From NCBI GenBank assembly GCA_032433595.1, contig JASWJB010000189.1:21507-85506 (forward strand): 64,000 nucleotides of DNA. The letters are read 5' to 3'. The notes under the pieces are model-generated. The model saw only the letters and a list, made by a program, of their open reading frames with translations. It ran no database searches and was not told where the DNA came from. The position numbers and the translations under genes are program-made. Shown here piece by piece: positions 11,142 through 21,582 of the stretch (positions within the stretch are counted from its first letter, which is position 1; every line of letters begins with the position of its first letter). The DNA comes from Conoideocrella luteorostrata (lineage: Eukaryota; Ascomycota; Sordariomycetes; Hypocreales; Clavicipitaceae).

Positions 11142-13421
11142 TGTATCGAACAAGCTCGATGTTTGCTTGAGCCGTGGGATAGAAGGGACCAGAGAGCAGG
11201 CGCGCAGCGCAAGTGGTTCGAGAGGGACACAGGACAGTGATGATGAGAAGGGAGGGAAGAAAAATGCCAATTGGGCCGATCCCAATGCTCGAGGATGGCT
11301 GTATTTCCAAGAGTGAGGTTGAAGACTGGGAAAGGTGAAAAGGCACAATTGGAGTGGCTCGCCCAGAAACTTAAGTGGCAGAGCAGCTGTGACCGACCAC
11401 TGGTTGAGGACACGTCGACTGGTAGAAGCTACCGGAAGGGAACCCCGAAATTTTGGTGGAACATTGAAGCTTGCCTCCCACGGGCCCACTGTGAGAGGGC
11501 ACAGAGTAATGCGGGGGCAGTCGCTGGTCAAGGGTACTACCTACCGTACCGAGTACTTGCGTGCCTAATCTAGTCCGCTTTCAAGTAATCTGGTCTTTCG
11601 AGACAATCGCCAGAAGAGTCGACTAGGAAGGCCGCAAACCAGAGATAAGCCGCCCTTCAGAAGCCGGACCTCGTGTTTGGTTATCAGTACAGAGTGCTCC
11701 GTATACAGTACAGCAACCTCTCGCCTCTACAGCATATTCTCTATTCCACCTTCGACAATCCTCTATGATGTACCTTTGCAGATATACCTTTGTTCCTGTT
11801 CGGGGTCCGGCCGCGGACGCTGAGCAGGCTACAAGAAGTGTACCTGGTTGTACAGGAAATGTAAGGAAGTACTTAGTTAAAGCCATCGGTATTTCTCCCA
11901 AGGTACCTTCATGCACGATTCATGTTGTTGTGTGAGTTTTGTACTCTGCTCTGCGTGCAACTCTGTAAACTGTTTGATGTGAGTCGGAAGACAACAGAGC
12001 AGGCGCGTTGCACTTTCCATATTGCAGTATTCACCTGACACTTGTCCTGTTGGAGCTGTAACGGTATGCGAAGTACCGTACATACACATATCGGCATCGT
12101 GGCAATTACTCAGGACTTTCACACAGTAACGCAATTTAGAACAATATGAACTAACATCCTTGGCACCTGAGCGAGAACAAACATCAGCCCATCTATCGAC
12201 TGAATCACAAGGAAGAAGCCGATGCCATACAATTTCCGGTTCACATCATCTAGTGCCCCGAACATGGCATCGTGTCTCCCTCGTTCACCATTGAGCGTTC
12301 ACGCAGAACAATTGTTCATCTCGCAGTGCACTGAATGATGAGTTCTGACACTGAGTCTAACAGCCAGTTTTACTGTGCTGTATGAGGCAACAATCGACTC
12401 ATGAAAACCCATTATAAACAGCCTGGAGCGCGTGGAGCAGCACGTGGTCCGTGATTCCGCCGAGAATACCATACTAGTACTCCGTAGATTGGACACGCTG
12501 CAAGTGGAAAGGCTCATGTTAAAGGCCACCTTTCACATCAAGATCCACCGAATAACTACTCCGTACATATGCTGTATCGATCGAGACAACCGGTCAATAA
12601 TACATCAGACAGCTGAAATGACTCGATAGTTGGAGCGCATAACGGTTTTCTCTATTTTTATTTTTGTCTTTTTTAGGTTGGGCCCCTCCTGAGCTGGCTT
12701 TGGAACTAGACCTTCGATGAATTTATTAACTCCAACAAGGACTGCTGGAAGGGGCGAACCGAGCTCTTTCTGACGGACATCAGATCACCGCCAGAACCAA
12801 TACAAGATCTGCAATTTGTGTTTCTAACCTCAATTCAAATTATGCACTGAATATACTTGCGGCATGCATTTCACAGTATGGCGTTCTAGGCGGTTAGATC
12901 ATAATATACTCCGTTTTTACATATGTTGGCGCCGGGGTGGGGGCTACCCTGTACTCCGTAGATGGTTTAAGTTTCTAGATTCTCCAACGTCACACGTTCT
13001 GTCGCCTTACGCAAATATATGCACCGCCGGACATCATAACTTGCGTTGGATTCGCCGAATCCGGTGGCGCTGCCGTAAAATCACGGCATTGCGCCCATCA
13101 TCGTCGACCGCCTTGACGTCGGCGCACCCAAACTAATTCCATGGAATAATCCAGTACATAAAAAGACATCAAGTAATGAGACAACAAGAGCATAAACTCC
13201 ACGGATGACATTCATTAGATGGCACTACAAAACGGTGACGGAAACGAATTTAATTTGGGACTCTGCTAGATACAGGCGTGATGTCCAACTAATATGCAAA
13301 TCCTCTCCATTATACTGCTCCGACACTCAACGTACATATATTTGCCTCGCTTATTACTACCCGAATATCGGGATCCATTCATCCATGACCCAAACAAACA
13401 AATAAATATGTCAAGTGTAAT
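11142..13421. other. 2.3 kb gene-free region
   Basis: Starts with the calnexin promoter and ends at the 3' side of the GPI-protein gene. Between 11.6 and 13.3 kb the sequence is AT-richer than its neighbours and has no convincing ORF. It holds three exact copies of the dispersed motif and degenerate ones near 11696 and 12907. Confidence 0.45.
12478..12960. repeat. three copies of the dispersed TACTCCGTA motif
   Basis: Exact copies at 12478-12486, 12557-12565 and 12952-12960, all in the same orientation. A one-mismatch copy (TACTCCGTT) lies at 12907-12915. Confidence 0.8.
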
Positions 13422-14210
13422 TTACAGAGCAAAAAGGGCAGCAAAGGCACCAACAAGGGCACCAGTTGAGCCGAAGGTCATGCCGGGAGCAGCATTGGTG
13501 CTGGTAGAGGCGGCACCAGATGTCGTCTTGGTTCCAGAGCCTGCCGCGTCAGAGGTTTGAGAAGCACCAGAGCCGGAGCTAGAAGTCTCAGAGCCAGAGC
13601 TAGCGGAGGTAGTTGGGGAAGCACCAGTGTTGGCAGCGGTAGATCCAGAGCCGGCAGCGCCTGACGAGCTGCCGCCGTTGCTGCCGCTACCGCCGCTGCC
13701 GCCGGTAGCCTGAGGAGTGCCCTCGCTGGAGACGTAGTAGTGCTTCTTGAAGCACTCCTGGAGGCAGTCAGAGAACTTCTGGGTCTCCTCGGGGCTGCCT
13801 TTGCCTTGGGGGCAAGCGGCGGCGCACTTGTTGCTCTCGATAACCTGCTGGTCGTTGGGAGAAGGAACCTGCGAGGGTCAATCATGTTAGCTGATGTCAA
13901 ACGCGTGGCAGACATGTCAAGAATATCTAATTGCTGCACAGATCAAATAGCTCCAGGCAACTTAGCGCGAGTGAGGTCGACAGAAGGATGCAAGTCGGCC
14001 CCCTCCCGTTAAAAAAAAAAAAGCAATTCAAGACATCGACGATAAATCTGCACTTACAGTGATGCAGTGAGCCTGGCAGTTGACATCACCACTGGGGCAC
14101 TTCTTCAAGCAAGCCTGAACGGAAGCAGTGGCGGGATCAGCAGAAGCAGTGGTGCTCTGGGCAGAGACAGCGGCAGCAAGGCCGGAAACGAGGGCGATTG
14201 AGAAACGCAT
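13422..14210 (-). CDS. secreted, probably GPI-anchored Ser/Gly-rich protein with four CX3C pairs
   Basis: Two exons, 14210-14058 and 13868-13422, separated by a 189-nt intron (GTAAGT..CAG), give 199 residues. Residues 1-17 form a signal peptide (MRFSIALVSGLAAAVSA). The Cys positions are 34, 38, 45, 49, 66, 70, 86 and 90, so every Cys is in a CX3C pair; a basic-aromatic stretch (FKKHYYV) follows. Residues about 95-175 are Gly, Ser, Thr and Ala repeats, likely O-glycosylated. The C-terminus (GSTGALVGAFAALFAL) is hydrophobic without a basic tail, which fits a GPI attachment signal. It has eight Cys like CFEM domains, but the spacing is not the CFEM one. I infer a cell-wall or plasma-membrane surface role; the biochemical function is unknown. 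The 5' leader is a CAA repeat (listed separately). Confidence 0.88.
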
Positions 14211-14214
14211 GTTG

Positions 14215-14236
14215 ACGGTGTTGTTGTTGTTGTTGT
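14215..14236 (-). promoter_or_regulatory. CAA-repeat leader just upstream of the GPI-protein start
   Basis: Read on the minus strand, about five tandem CAA triplets end a few bases before the ATG at 14210. Such leaders are unstructured, and in fungi CAA/CA-rich leaders are common on strongly translated mRNAs. The role here is inferred. Confidence 0.5.
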
Positions 14237-14789
14237 TTCGTGAACGGAAGTTTAAATATTAGTAGTATTAAGGTAAGTAGCGAACGAAGAAGAGCCTGGA
14301 CGTGAAAACTTCTGAAAGCGAGAGACTGTATGAAAGGAGGAACGACTGAAGGAAGAAAGATCGTGGAAGAGAAACTCAGAGTCCGATCAGCCTGGGGAGA
14401 GCGAGAACCTTTATTATTATGAGCCAGGGGTATTAGGATTGGTCTCCATCACGGGGGGCCAAGACGGGACTAATAACCAGCCTGAGGCGTTTGGCCCCAG
14501 CTCTGGGCCTTGGAAGCCATGCCGTAATTATTGTAGCCTGTGTGCCTGTGCCAATAGCAACAGGGGTGGTCTACGGTCTGAGCGACACGGCAGCCAGTGA
14601 ACCAGCAGATGACGCTTCATGCCATGAAAGGTCTAATGTTATTATTCATAGACCAGTGTTTACACGACATGGTGGGAGGGGTGGAGGAGAGACGCCACTC
14701 GACCACCACCCCATCATGAGCGTCTTCCTGTGTGTGTCACTTGCGTTAACGGCCTGGACAGCCGGGAAATGCATTAAACCGAACGAGAT

Positions 14790-14815
14790 TACGGAGTAGC
14801 TGGGAGTACGGAGTA
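14790..14815. repeat. tandem pair of the TACGGAGTA motif
   Basis: Exact copies at 14790-14798 and 14807-14815, 17 nt apart. Each is followed by GCTGG, so the repeated unit is 17 bp and the motif is its left half. Confidence 0.8.
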
Positions 14816-15022
14816 GCTGGCCGTGGATGGCAAATCCAGCCAGACAATCGGCTTTCACTCTCTCGCGTCTGGGGAAGCGCCGAACGACGGCGTGGTGCCT
14901 CTGACGCTGACGGTCCAGGAACACAAGTTGCATTTAAATTACAAGGCGCACTGGTTCCTTATTAGCTTCAAGAGCCGATGGCGAGCCGCCTCGTGATATA
15001 GCCGGATGAATGAATGGCTATG

Positions 15023-15608
15023 TACGGAGTATGTTCAACTATAAGCTACGGAGTGGTTACTGAGTAATTGACACTCCCGTTGCTCTAGGTAGGGAGGATG
15101 TCGTCCTATGCCATCCCTTTTTGACGGACATGAAGAATGTATACCACCAGTAAGGGGACGTCGCCTGGCCTCGCCTCGCTCGGACGGGTCCAATTCTTGC
15201 CCGCAAGTCGACACGCCGTATGGAGTACACCTTGTACAATACGAGCTCATTTGTTTGAGTGTGCTTGGAAAAGCATTGACACACAATGCTGTCGTGCTGC
15301 ACCACCATGCGTTGGCTTATTAGTCCTTGCTTTGCCACACGTCCTGTGAAAAGTTTGCAAGTTGGTACCACTCTGAGCTCGTGCCTTTGTACTCTTGCCA
15401 GCGAGGGCCTTGGGGTTAGGAAAAGCCGGACCGGGGGCTTAATTGGAGTAACATGCTGCAACCCCCAAGCTGACATGGCGCTCCACCGCAGCTGCTACCT
15501 CGTTCCTCCGCACCTGAGCACCGATTATCGCCCATGGGACCATCTGTCCTGTCGACCTGCGAAAGGGGTGAACATAAGCACATAATTCAGTGCAATTATT
15601 ACTCCGTA
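15023..15608. repeat. two copies of the dispersed motif in opposite orientation
   Basis: TACGGAGTA at 15023-15031 and TACTCCGTA at 15600-15608. Degenerate copies lie near 15047 (TACGGAGTG) and 15690 (TAGTCCGTA). Confidence 0.8.
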
Positions 15609-15894
15609 CACAGAAGCAGCATCGCCAAGCAGCTGCGTCGGATGCTGCTAAATGAGAACCTGCCTGTTAAACCCCGTCGTACTGCAGTAGTCCGTAGTGC
15701 ATGTCTGTGTGTGAGCCTGCGGCGCCCCATGGATTGTCCCGCTGCCAACGATATTTGTCTCACTCCGAGACAAAACCTCGATCCTACCTGGGGGAGGGTC
15801 CTGTTTGGCCATGGGGTCTTCGGTAGGAATTCTGTTTGCTTCTCTGTCGCAGAAGGAAGTAGGGCTGCTTAATGCTGAGAGACTTGATCCACGG

Positions 15895-15985
15895 TTGTCA
15901 TTGTTGTTGTCATTGTTGTTGTTGTTGTTGGTGTCGTTGTTGTGGTTCTTGCTGTTGCTGCTATTGCTGCCGCCGCCGCCGCTTT
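15895..15985. repeat. TTG/CTG/CCG trinucleotide repeat tract
   Basis: About 90 nt of TTG triplets grading into CTG and then CCG. Read on the minus strand this would give Asn-, Ser- and Gly-rich sequence, but no long minus-strand frame extends from it. The plus-strand frame is a poly-Leu artefact. Confidence 0.7.
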
Positions 15986-16353
15986 TGTTTGTCTGTTTGT
16001 TTCTAATTACTCAGAAACGCCGCTGCCACAACGCAGATCCGCAAATTACATTGTCGGTCAATATTCTCCGGCATGGTATTGCCGGCATTTAATTTTTTTT
16101 TTAAATTTTTTTAAAGGTAATATGAGATAAGTCCATTGGGGACAACAACAAAAAATAGAGGAAAGAAAAAATTACTCAGATGCGCTATCTTTAATTAGTT
16201 TGTCCATCTCCTAAGAAACGGAATCTGAGCATTCCTGTCTCTGCAAGGAGTGTCCTCTTTAGATGGAACATGTTCACCCGACCGAGATTGGTTTGGGGAT
16301 CCAATACTACACCAGCATCTGACGTGCATAGGCCCAGCTGTCTTAAGCACACT

Positions 16354-16403
16354 TACGGAGTACTCTCATATACAAATATAATACATGTACTCCGTACTCC
16401 GTA
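16354..16403. repeat. three copies of the dispersed motif, two overlapping
   Basis: TACGGAGTA at 16354-16362, then TACTCCGTA at 16388-16396 and 16395-16403. The last two share two bases, giving a direct 7-bp repeat. Confidence 0.8.
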
Positions 16404-17454
16404 CACTATTACTAGTGACCAATGCTCATTCCGGGAGGCTTTACGGCAGGTGCATGGATTCTATGTGGCCAATTGATGTGAACAAAGTGCCACGGCTCGC
16501 ATGATGCGGGACCATCAAGCAATGACAAGAAAAGCTGCATTTCAATACGAGATGGCGGGAAGATCAATGGGACGGTTGGTGCCACTACCAGCTCGTATTG
16601 GGTTGGCCACGCTGGCGGCGATCCGCCCCGTTCTACTAACGTTCACGGTGTTACTGTGCCGAGCACAGTATGGCACACGTCTAACGGTTGTTCACTTGCA
16701 CCTGGCAACCCATCTTTTATCGCGGGCCGAGCATTCTCTACTCTTGTAGCTGCAGTTGCCGCATCTGCCGTCCCCGACGTCGCCTCATCCTCGAAGTGAC
16801 GGTATCTAGAGGCCCCCATTACGGGTCACGCAGCACTACGCGCCTCGTTCGGATCATGACTTCCCGGTGAGCCGCGTGAAATAAATGCGAGATGCCTGTG
16901 AACTGCAGCATCAAGCAAAGACAAGCACTAGTCTGCGACACGTTAATTGATTGATGGGTAATCAACAGTACTGCGGCGGCAATACTGATGCAACTTTCTA
17001 TAATTTAAAAGCTAGTCATCGGGAGGGTCCACGGCTGACCCCTCTCTTTCCGTCTCTTTCTTCGCTTCGAGGCATGATATAGCTGAAGGGTGGGAATGGT
17101 GGGCGAGGTGGCTCTGTTCCGGTGAACACATCAGCCACCAGTATTTGTCGACTAAAAATAATGCTTACAATACCATATAACGCAGTGTAGTAGACTAAAG
17201 GTGTAGCTACAAGGTTTGAACAACTCTCTTCCTAATTCGAGCTGATGGGGACACGCCGCCGCTCTGTCTGCCTCAGGCTGTAACGACGTACATTCATAAG
17301 ATGTATAGGTTAGGGCATTTCCGCCGTGCTTCATGTATCGTATCTTCTGCTTGTAACTTGATTAATACGAGCCTCGAAGCGATAAGGGGAGATACATGGT
17401 ACCAAACCTGCCAAAATTCATGCCTTTGACTATCTCCACAATCGGTCAGGGGAA

Positions 17455-17463
17455 TACGGAGTA
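17455..17463. repeat. single copy of the dispersed TACGGAGTA motif
   Basis: Exact 9-mer in the gene-poor region, about 20 nt left of the TA palindrome at 17482-17499. Confidence 0.75.
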
Positions 17464-17481
17464 TAAACGAGAAAATCGCTA

Positions 17482-17499
17482 GAGATATATATATATCTC
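17482..17499. repeat. 18-bp perfect palindrome with TA core
   Basis: GAGATATATATATATCTC reads the same on both strands. It is probably a simple-sequence palindrome; no attached gene explains it. Confidence 0.7.
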
Positions 17500-18048
17500 C
17501 TGTTCTGACCGCGAAGTCACCCCTCGTGCCGTGGGCGGCCGACTCACACTATTACGGCACTGCGGCTGTTCCGTGAAGGAGGTCCTCGACTGAAGACCAC
17601 ACCTTGATGCTGCGTGTACTGTGTAGCCGGTTTGGCAAAGACCAGAGTCTGACTCAACAGGAGATGGCATCATCTCCTTACCAAAAAAAATGTCATCCAA
17701 TTACATTATTGGACGCTACTCTGAAAATCAACGCCTCGTCAACGAGTGATGTTTTCCGGCTTGCTTCTGCTAGCAGTTGTTCCCGAGTCCCTCTCGACTA
17801 TAGTTTCCTTGTGGCTAGAAATGAGACGAATGCCATTGTCGGGCATCTTGGATTTTTTTATTTTTTTAAAAGCATGACCCCAAATGTCAATGTTTGCCAG
17901 CCAGATCGACTCCTATCTTCTTTCTCACATGCTATTTGTTCCGCTGGTACTCGACTTACACCGCTTTGCATCAAGAACAACTTCATCAAACAATCTGTAG
18001 GATACGGGTCGATCATCGCTCAAACGTACTTGAATCTCTCTTGCCAAC

Positions 18049-18540
18049 ATGATGGCACCTACAAATTTCGAAATCTGTCACCGTTATGGCCTTCGGCTTT
18101 TGAGATTGTCATTATCCAGATACCATCACCCCTCCGCCTCTCAGTTTAGGTCCATTGCCTCTGAAATTGGAGAGCCCCTTAACGAGGCGTTGCTTCGATG
18201 CGACCATATGGATTATTTTCATCCAAAACAATCTGACCAAGTGCTGAACAGCCAATTTCGAACCATCGCTGAGCTCGGTTCTGGCGCTGACTCCATGGAT
18301 TGGCTGGCAGAGAATCTAGAACTGTAAGCCTTATGATTCGATGACTGTTTAACATTTGAGGCTAACGCTAATAATAGTATGAGGAACAAAAGGCATTGGT
18401 TCCTCTCTATGGCCATCAAAGTGAAGCCTTTCATACAGATGCTCGCGGAGAGTCCTAACTTTCAAACATCATCTGCAACGCTGACTCGTCACATAAAGGT
18501 TGTTCGCTTATTTGCACGCCCGTCGATGAGTTTTAGTTAG
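18049..18540 (+). CDS. possible small spliced gene, unrecognised
   Basis: Weak candidate. Exon 1 (18049-18323) and exon 2 (18378-18540) join in frame to 145 residues across a 54-nt gap with donor GTAAGC, a CTAAC branch-like site and acceptor TAG, which is what introns look like elsewhere in this window. The product would contain a polar stretch (CDHMDYFHPKQSDQ) and an acidic stretch (ELGSGADSMDWLAENLEL), then a basic half. I recognise no domain. The start codon is uncertain, because another open frame overlaps upstream (17604-18149) and could be joined by an unseen intron. It may equally be a decayed gene or chance. Confidence 0.25.
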
Positions 18541-19984
18541 ATGGGCCAGAAGGGTTACATTTCTGCCTTGTTTATAAACTAATGAGGGAGACACTCTTTC
18601 GGCTTCAGCATAGGCTCAACGACTAATAAACCCCCTTCCCTTGCATACGCTGCTTATTTACTATCTTCTCCGTGCTCTGGATTATCTACATAAAATGTGT
18701 TATATTATCTATAAAGGTATGCATATGCCCGCAATCCGCCCTTCAACTAGTGGTCACTGACATAATTATCCAGATATTAAGGACGATGATGTCATAGTGA
18801 AATAAGGAAGGCTCCGATTTTTGTACTTTGCGAGGGTTCAACGTGCTGCCGCAGCTGGCCGACTTTAACTCGGCCGTTTCGGGACTTGATGGTGACGAGG
18901 GCCACGTTATTCCCATTTAATCTTATCGATGTTGTGCCCTAGAGGTGATAATCTGTTGTTTGTGGATATACAGTGTTGATATTTAGAGCGTCGGTCTCCT
19001 GGTAAGCAAATGCTTTTGGACAGACTCTGAGGAATAACGTTGACGACATGAGCAGATGTGGAATTTATTGGGAGGCGTCGTCTTGTTTGACCGTCTGAGG
19101 CCATGATATCTGCGCCTCTTGGGGAACAGTGTATTCACGGTCGTCTCATGCTTGGGCGAGGTCCTAGCGATGACGCTCTCCTGGCTTATTTCTACGCACG
19201 ATGGACATATTGCCTGAACCTACCAATATGGCATACATCTTCCCTGCCATGCTGAGCAGCACAACAGATTGCACTAGATGCTATCATCAAGGTCAGTGTA
19301 CGTTTTATCCCCCCCAACCATGAAGTCATGACATCGTCAGACAAGTGCTAAATAGCATGAATAAGTAGATTTCTGTGTCTTGGTATTGCGTTTTGGCTGC
19401 AGGTTGCAAGGCGCATTTGTAATTAGGCTTAGTCTCGGCCTATGCATCTCATGGTTCAGCTATAACTAGATAAAGGTCTTTTTTTTTTCTTTTCCATACC
19501 ATCCATACCGTGCGACAAATCAAATTCTCTCTTACTTTTGTAAAAGCTGGAAATATGGCAACACTGCTGTGGACAGTGCTTTAACTCATTAGGGCGACAT
19601 CTGGGCAGAGTTGTTGGGTTGGATTCAACGTAGCAGCGTATCATACACTCAACGTTGCTGCAAATCCCGAACTGAGTCCCTCCGTAGTTTTCTATCTTAG
19701 GCCAAGATTATCCAGCGCCATGAATCATCTGGAACGAAGGACAAAGGGCAGAACATTCGCAGTAAGCGCGCCCCCCCAAAGTAATCGTGAGCTCAGCTCT
19801 GAGCCGCTGGCTAAAAGCCAAGTGACAGCCGATTCCGCCAGCACGCAGCCGCAGAGTAACCTCTGATAAAATAACGGTAGCTAATACGTACTTGCGGAAT
19901 AAGAGCCGTGTCGTCTCGGCGCGGGCAGTGGCCAACCCGCTTAGCGCACGCCGCCACGGGGGCCCCCATGTAGCCACTCTTTTG

Positions 19985-19993
19985 TACGGAGTA
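19985..19993. repeat. copy of the dispersed motif with CGCAGTA extension
   Basis: TACGGAGTA is followed directly by CGCAGTA. A similar right half follows the copies near 8467 (CTACGCAGTA) and 55451 (GCGCAGTG), suggesting the element is longer than the 9-mer. Confidence 0.7.
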
Positions 19994-20439
19994 CGCAGTA
20001 CTGGTAACTTCATACCGGCTCTCGATATTACGCGACAGCAAGGGAGAGGCATTTGCAGATATTGATAGCTGATCAAACCCGTCACACCTATCAGTAATGC
20101 TTATGTCATTTTGCTGTCGCAGCGGGTTAAACAATCTACAATCAACCAGTAGTTGCCCCCTACTGACAACTCCATGGATGAATTTCGCAACCACCTCCTG
20201 CTTGAACCCAGTAACTAGCCCCACCTTCACTGCCGATTTCATCATCGCATTGCCTGCCCCAATCACATCACACGCAAATACTTCAACTGGGAATCGTAGC
20301 ACCACCGCCTGATGAGCAATATCACAACAGGCATCAAGTGGCCTGCAGTTCGGTAGACAGACCGTTTTTTTTTTTTTTCATATCTTCACCTAATTGCCCA
20401 AGGAAAAAGAAAAAAGAAAGAAAGGGAAACATTTCCAAG

Positions 20440-21364
20440 ATGGCCACCGCCACTACTGAGCGCCTCGACGCCGACCAGCTCATCACCTCTACTGACCCGG
20501 AGCATCCAGCCAACCTCATTCCCTCGCTATGTGCTAAATTCTGGACTCTGGGCTGGGTCACCGGCACCGGCGGCGGATGCTCCATTCGGGACGAGTGAGT
20601 GAAATATCACAACCCCTCCAGCAAGCAATAGCCTCGCTCATAGCTCAAGAGAGAGAACCATCCCCAACTCACACATATCTCGCAAGGAACCTCGTGTACA
20701 TCGCCCCGTCAGGCGTCCAAAAAGAACTCATGAAAAACACCGACATATATGTCCTCTCGTTGTCGGCCCAGGAGCCAACCTTTAAGCAACGCACCTATCT
20801 CCGCTCACCACCATGCTACAAGCCCTCCCAATGCACGCCACTCTTCCTCGCCGCCTTCACCCGCCGCAACGCCGGGTGCTGCATCCACACCCACTCCCAG
20901 TGGGCTGTCCTCGTGACTCTCCTGCTCGAGACGCAAGGGCCGGGAAGGGACAAGGTTTTTGAGATTAACAACATTGAGCAGATCAAGGGGTTCGGAAAGG
21001 GCATGGCAAAGGTAGGCAATTTAGGCTATCATGATACGCTGAGGATTCCCGTTATTGAGAATACCCCGCATGAGGAAGACCTGACTGAGTACTTGGAGGC
21101 TGCTATGGAGGCGTATCCGGATACGTATGCGGTCTTGGTGAGGAGGCATGGTGTTTATGTGTGGGGGGATAATGTGCACAAGGCAAAAACTATGTGTGAG
21201 AGGTGAGTTTCTCTTCCATGATTGTGGGCTGTCTGCGGTCATTGACTTGGCTGATATCTTGTTATTGCAGTCTTGATTACTTGTTCCAGTTGGCCGTGGA
21301 GATGAAGAAGCTGGGTCTTCCGTGGATTAGTGACATTGCTCGCGTCGCTCCAGATAGAGCATGA
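20440..21364 (+). CDS. methylthioribulose-1-phosphate dehydratase
   Basis: Three exons, 20440-20594, 20687-21202 and 21271-21364, give 254 residues; donors are all GTGAGT. The class II aldolase/adducin fold is clear: GTGGGCSIR near residue 42, [10 protein letters not shown] at 56-65, a catalytic segment [11 protein letters not shown] with zinc ligands His119 and His121, and RRHGVYVWG with His206. The segment [18 protein letters not shown] is typical of the eukaryotic methionine-salvage enzyme (yeast MDE1, human APIP). It dehydrates methylthioribulose-1-phosphate in the cytosol, recycling the methylthio group from polyamine synthesis. The start was chosen at [10 protein letters not shown], because upstream codons translate a poly-purine leader. 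The stop codon lies inside a 9-bp tandem repeat (GCATGAAGC). Confidence 0.95.
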
Positions 21365-21582
21365 AGCGCATGAAGCGCATGAGGGAATGAATTGAAAATT
21401 TGGGGCGTGTCGTTGAGGTTCAACGTTTCATGAAGCGGAGTCTAAGGAGGGGGGTTTGATCATGGTATGCGTTGTCAAAGAAGGCCAAGGAGTTAGAGGC
21501 TGCAACATCTTCAACAGAACCTGGGAGTTAATATTGTGCATTTCTCTCATTATTGTCTATCCGGAGTCTCATACACATTGTT

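Larger units (their letters stand above)
14237..20439. other. 6.2 kb gene-poor region
   Basis: This is the longest stretch without a confident gene. It holds nine exact copies of the dispersed motif, trinucleotide repeats at about 15895-15985, mixed poly-T and poly-A tracts near 16090-16120, and a TA palindrome at 17482-17499. The only spliced candidate I find is at 18049-18540 (listed separately). Other ORFs here are under 200 codons, lack domains, or are repeat-derived. I see no transposase, reverse transcriptase or terminal repeats by eye. Confidence 0.45.

Noticed and set aside
13422..14210. assignment of the Cys-rich protein to the CFEM family
   Set aside because: Eight Cys are present, but their spacing is paired CX3C, not the CFEM pattern.
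15805..16092. 95-codon ORF with poly-Leu and poly-Pro
   Set aside because: Produced by the TTG/CTG/CCG repeat; not a membrane protein.
14790..17463. motif cluster as a CRISPR-like array
   Set aside because: Spacing is irregular, orientation changes, and the genome is eukaryotic.
19811..20305. 164-codon minus-strand ORF upstream of the methionine-salvage gene
   Set aside because: No domain, no intron evidence, and contains a copy of the intergenic motif.
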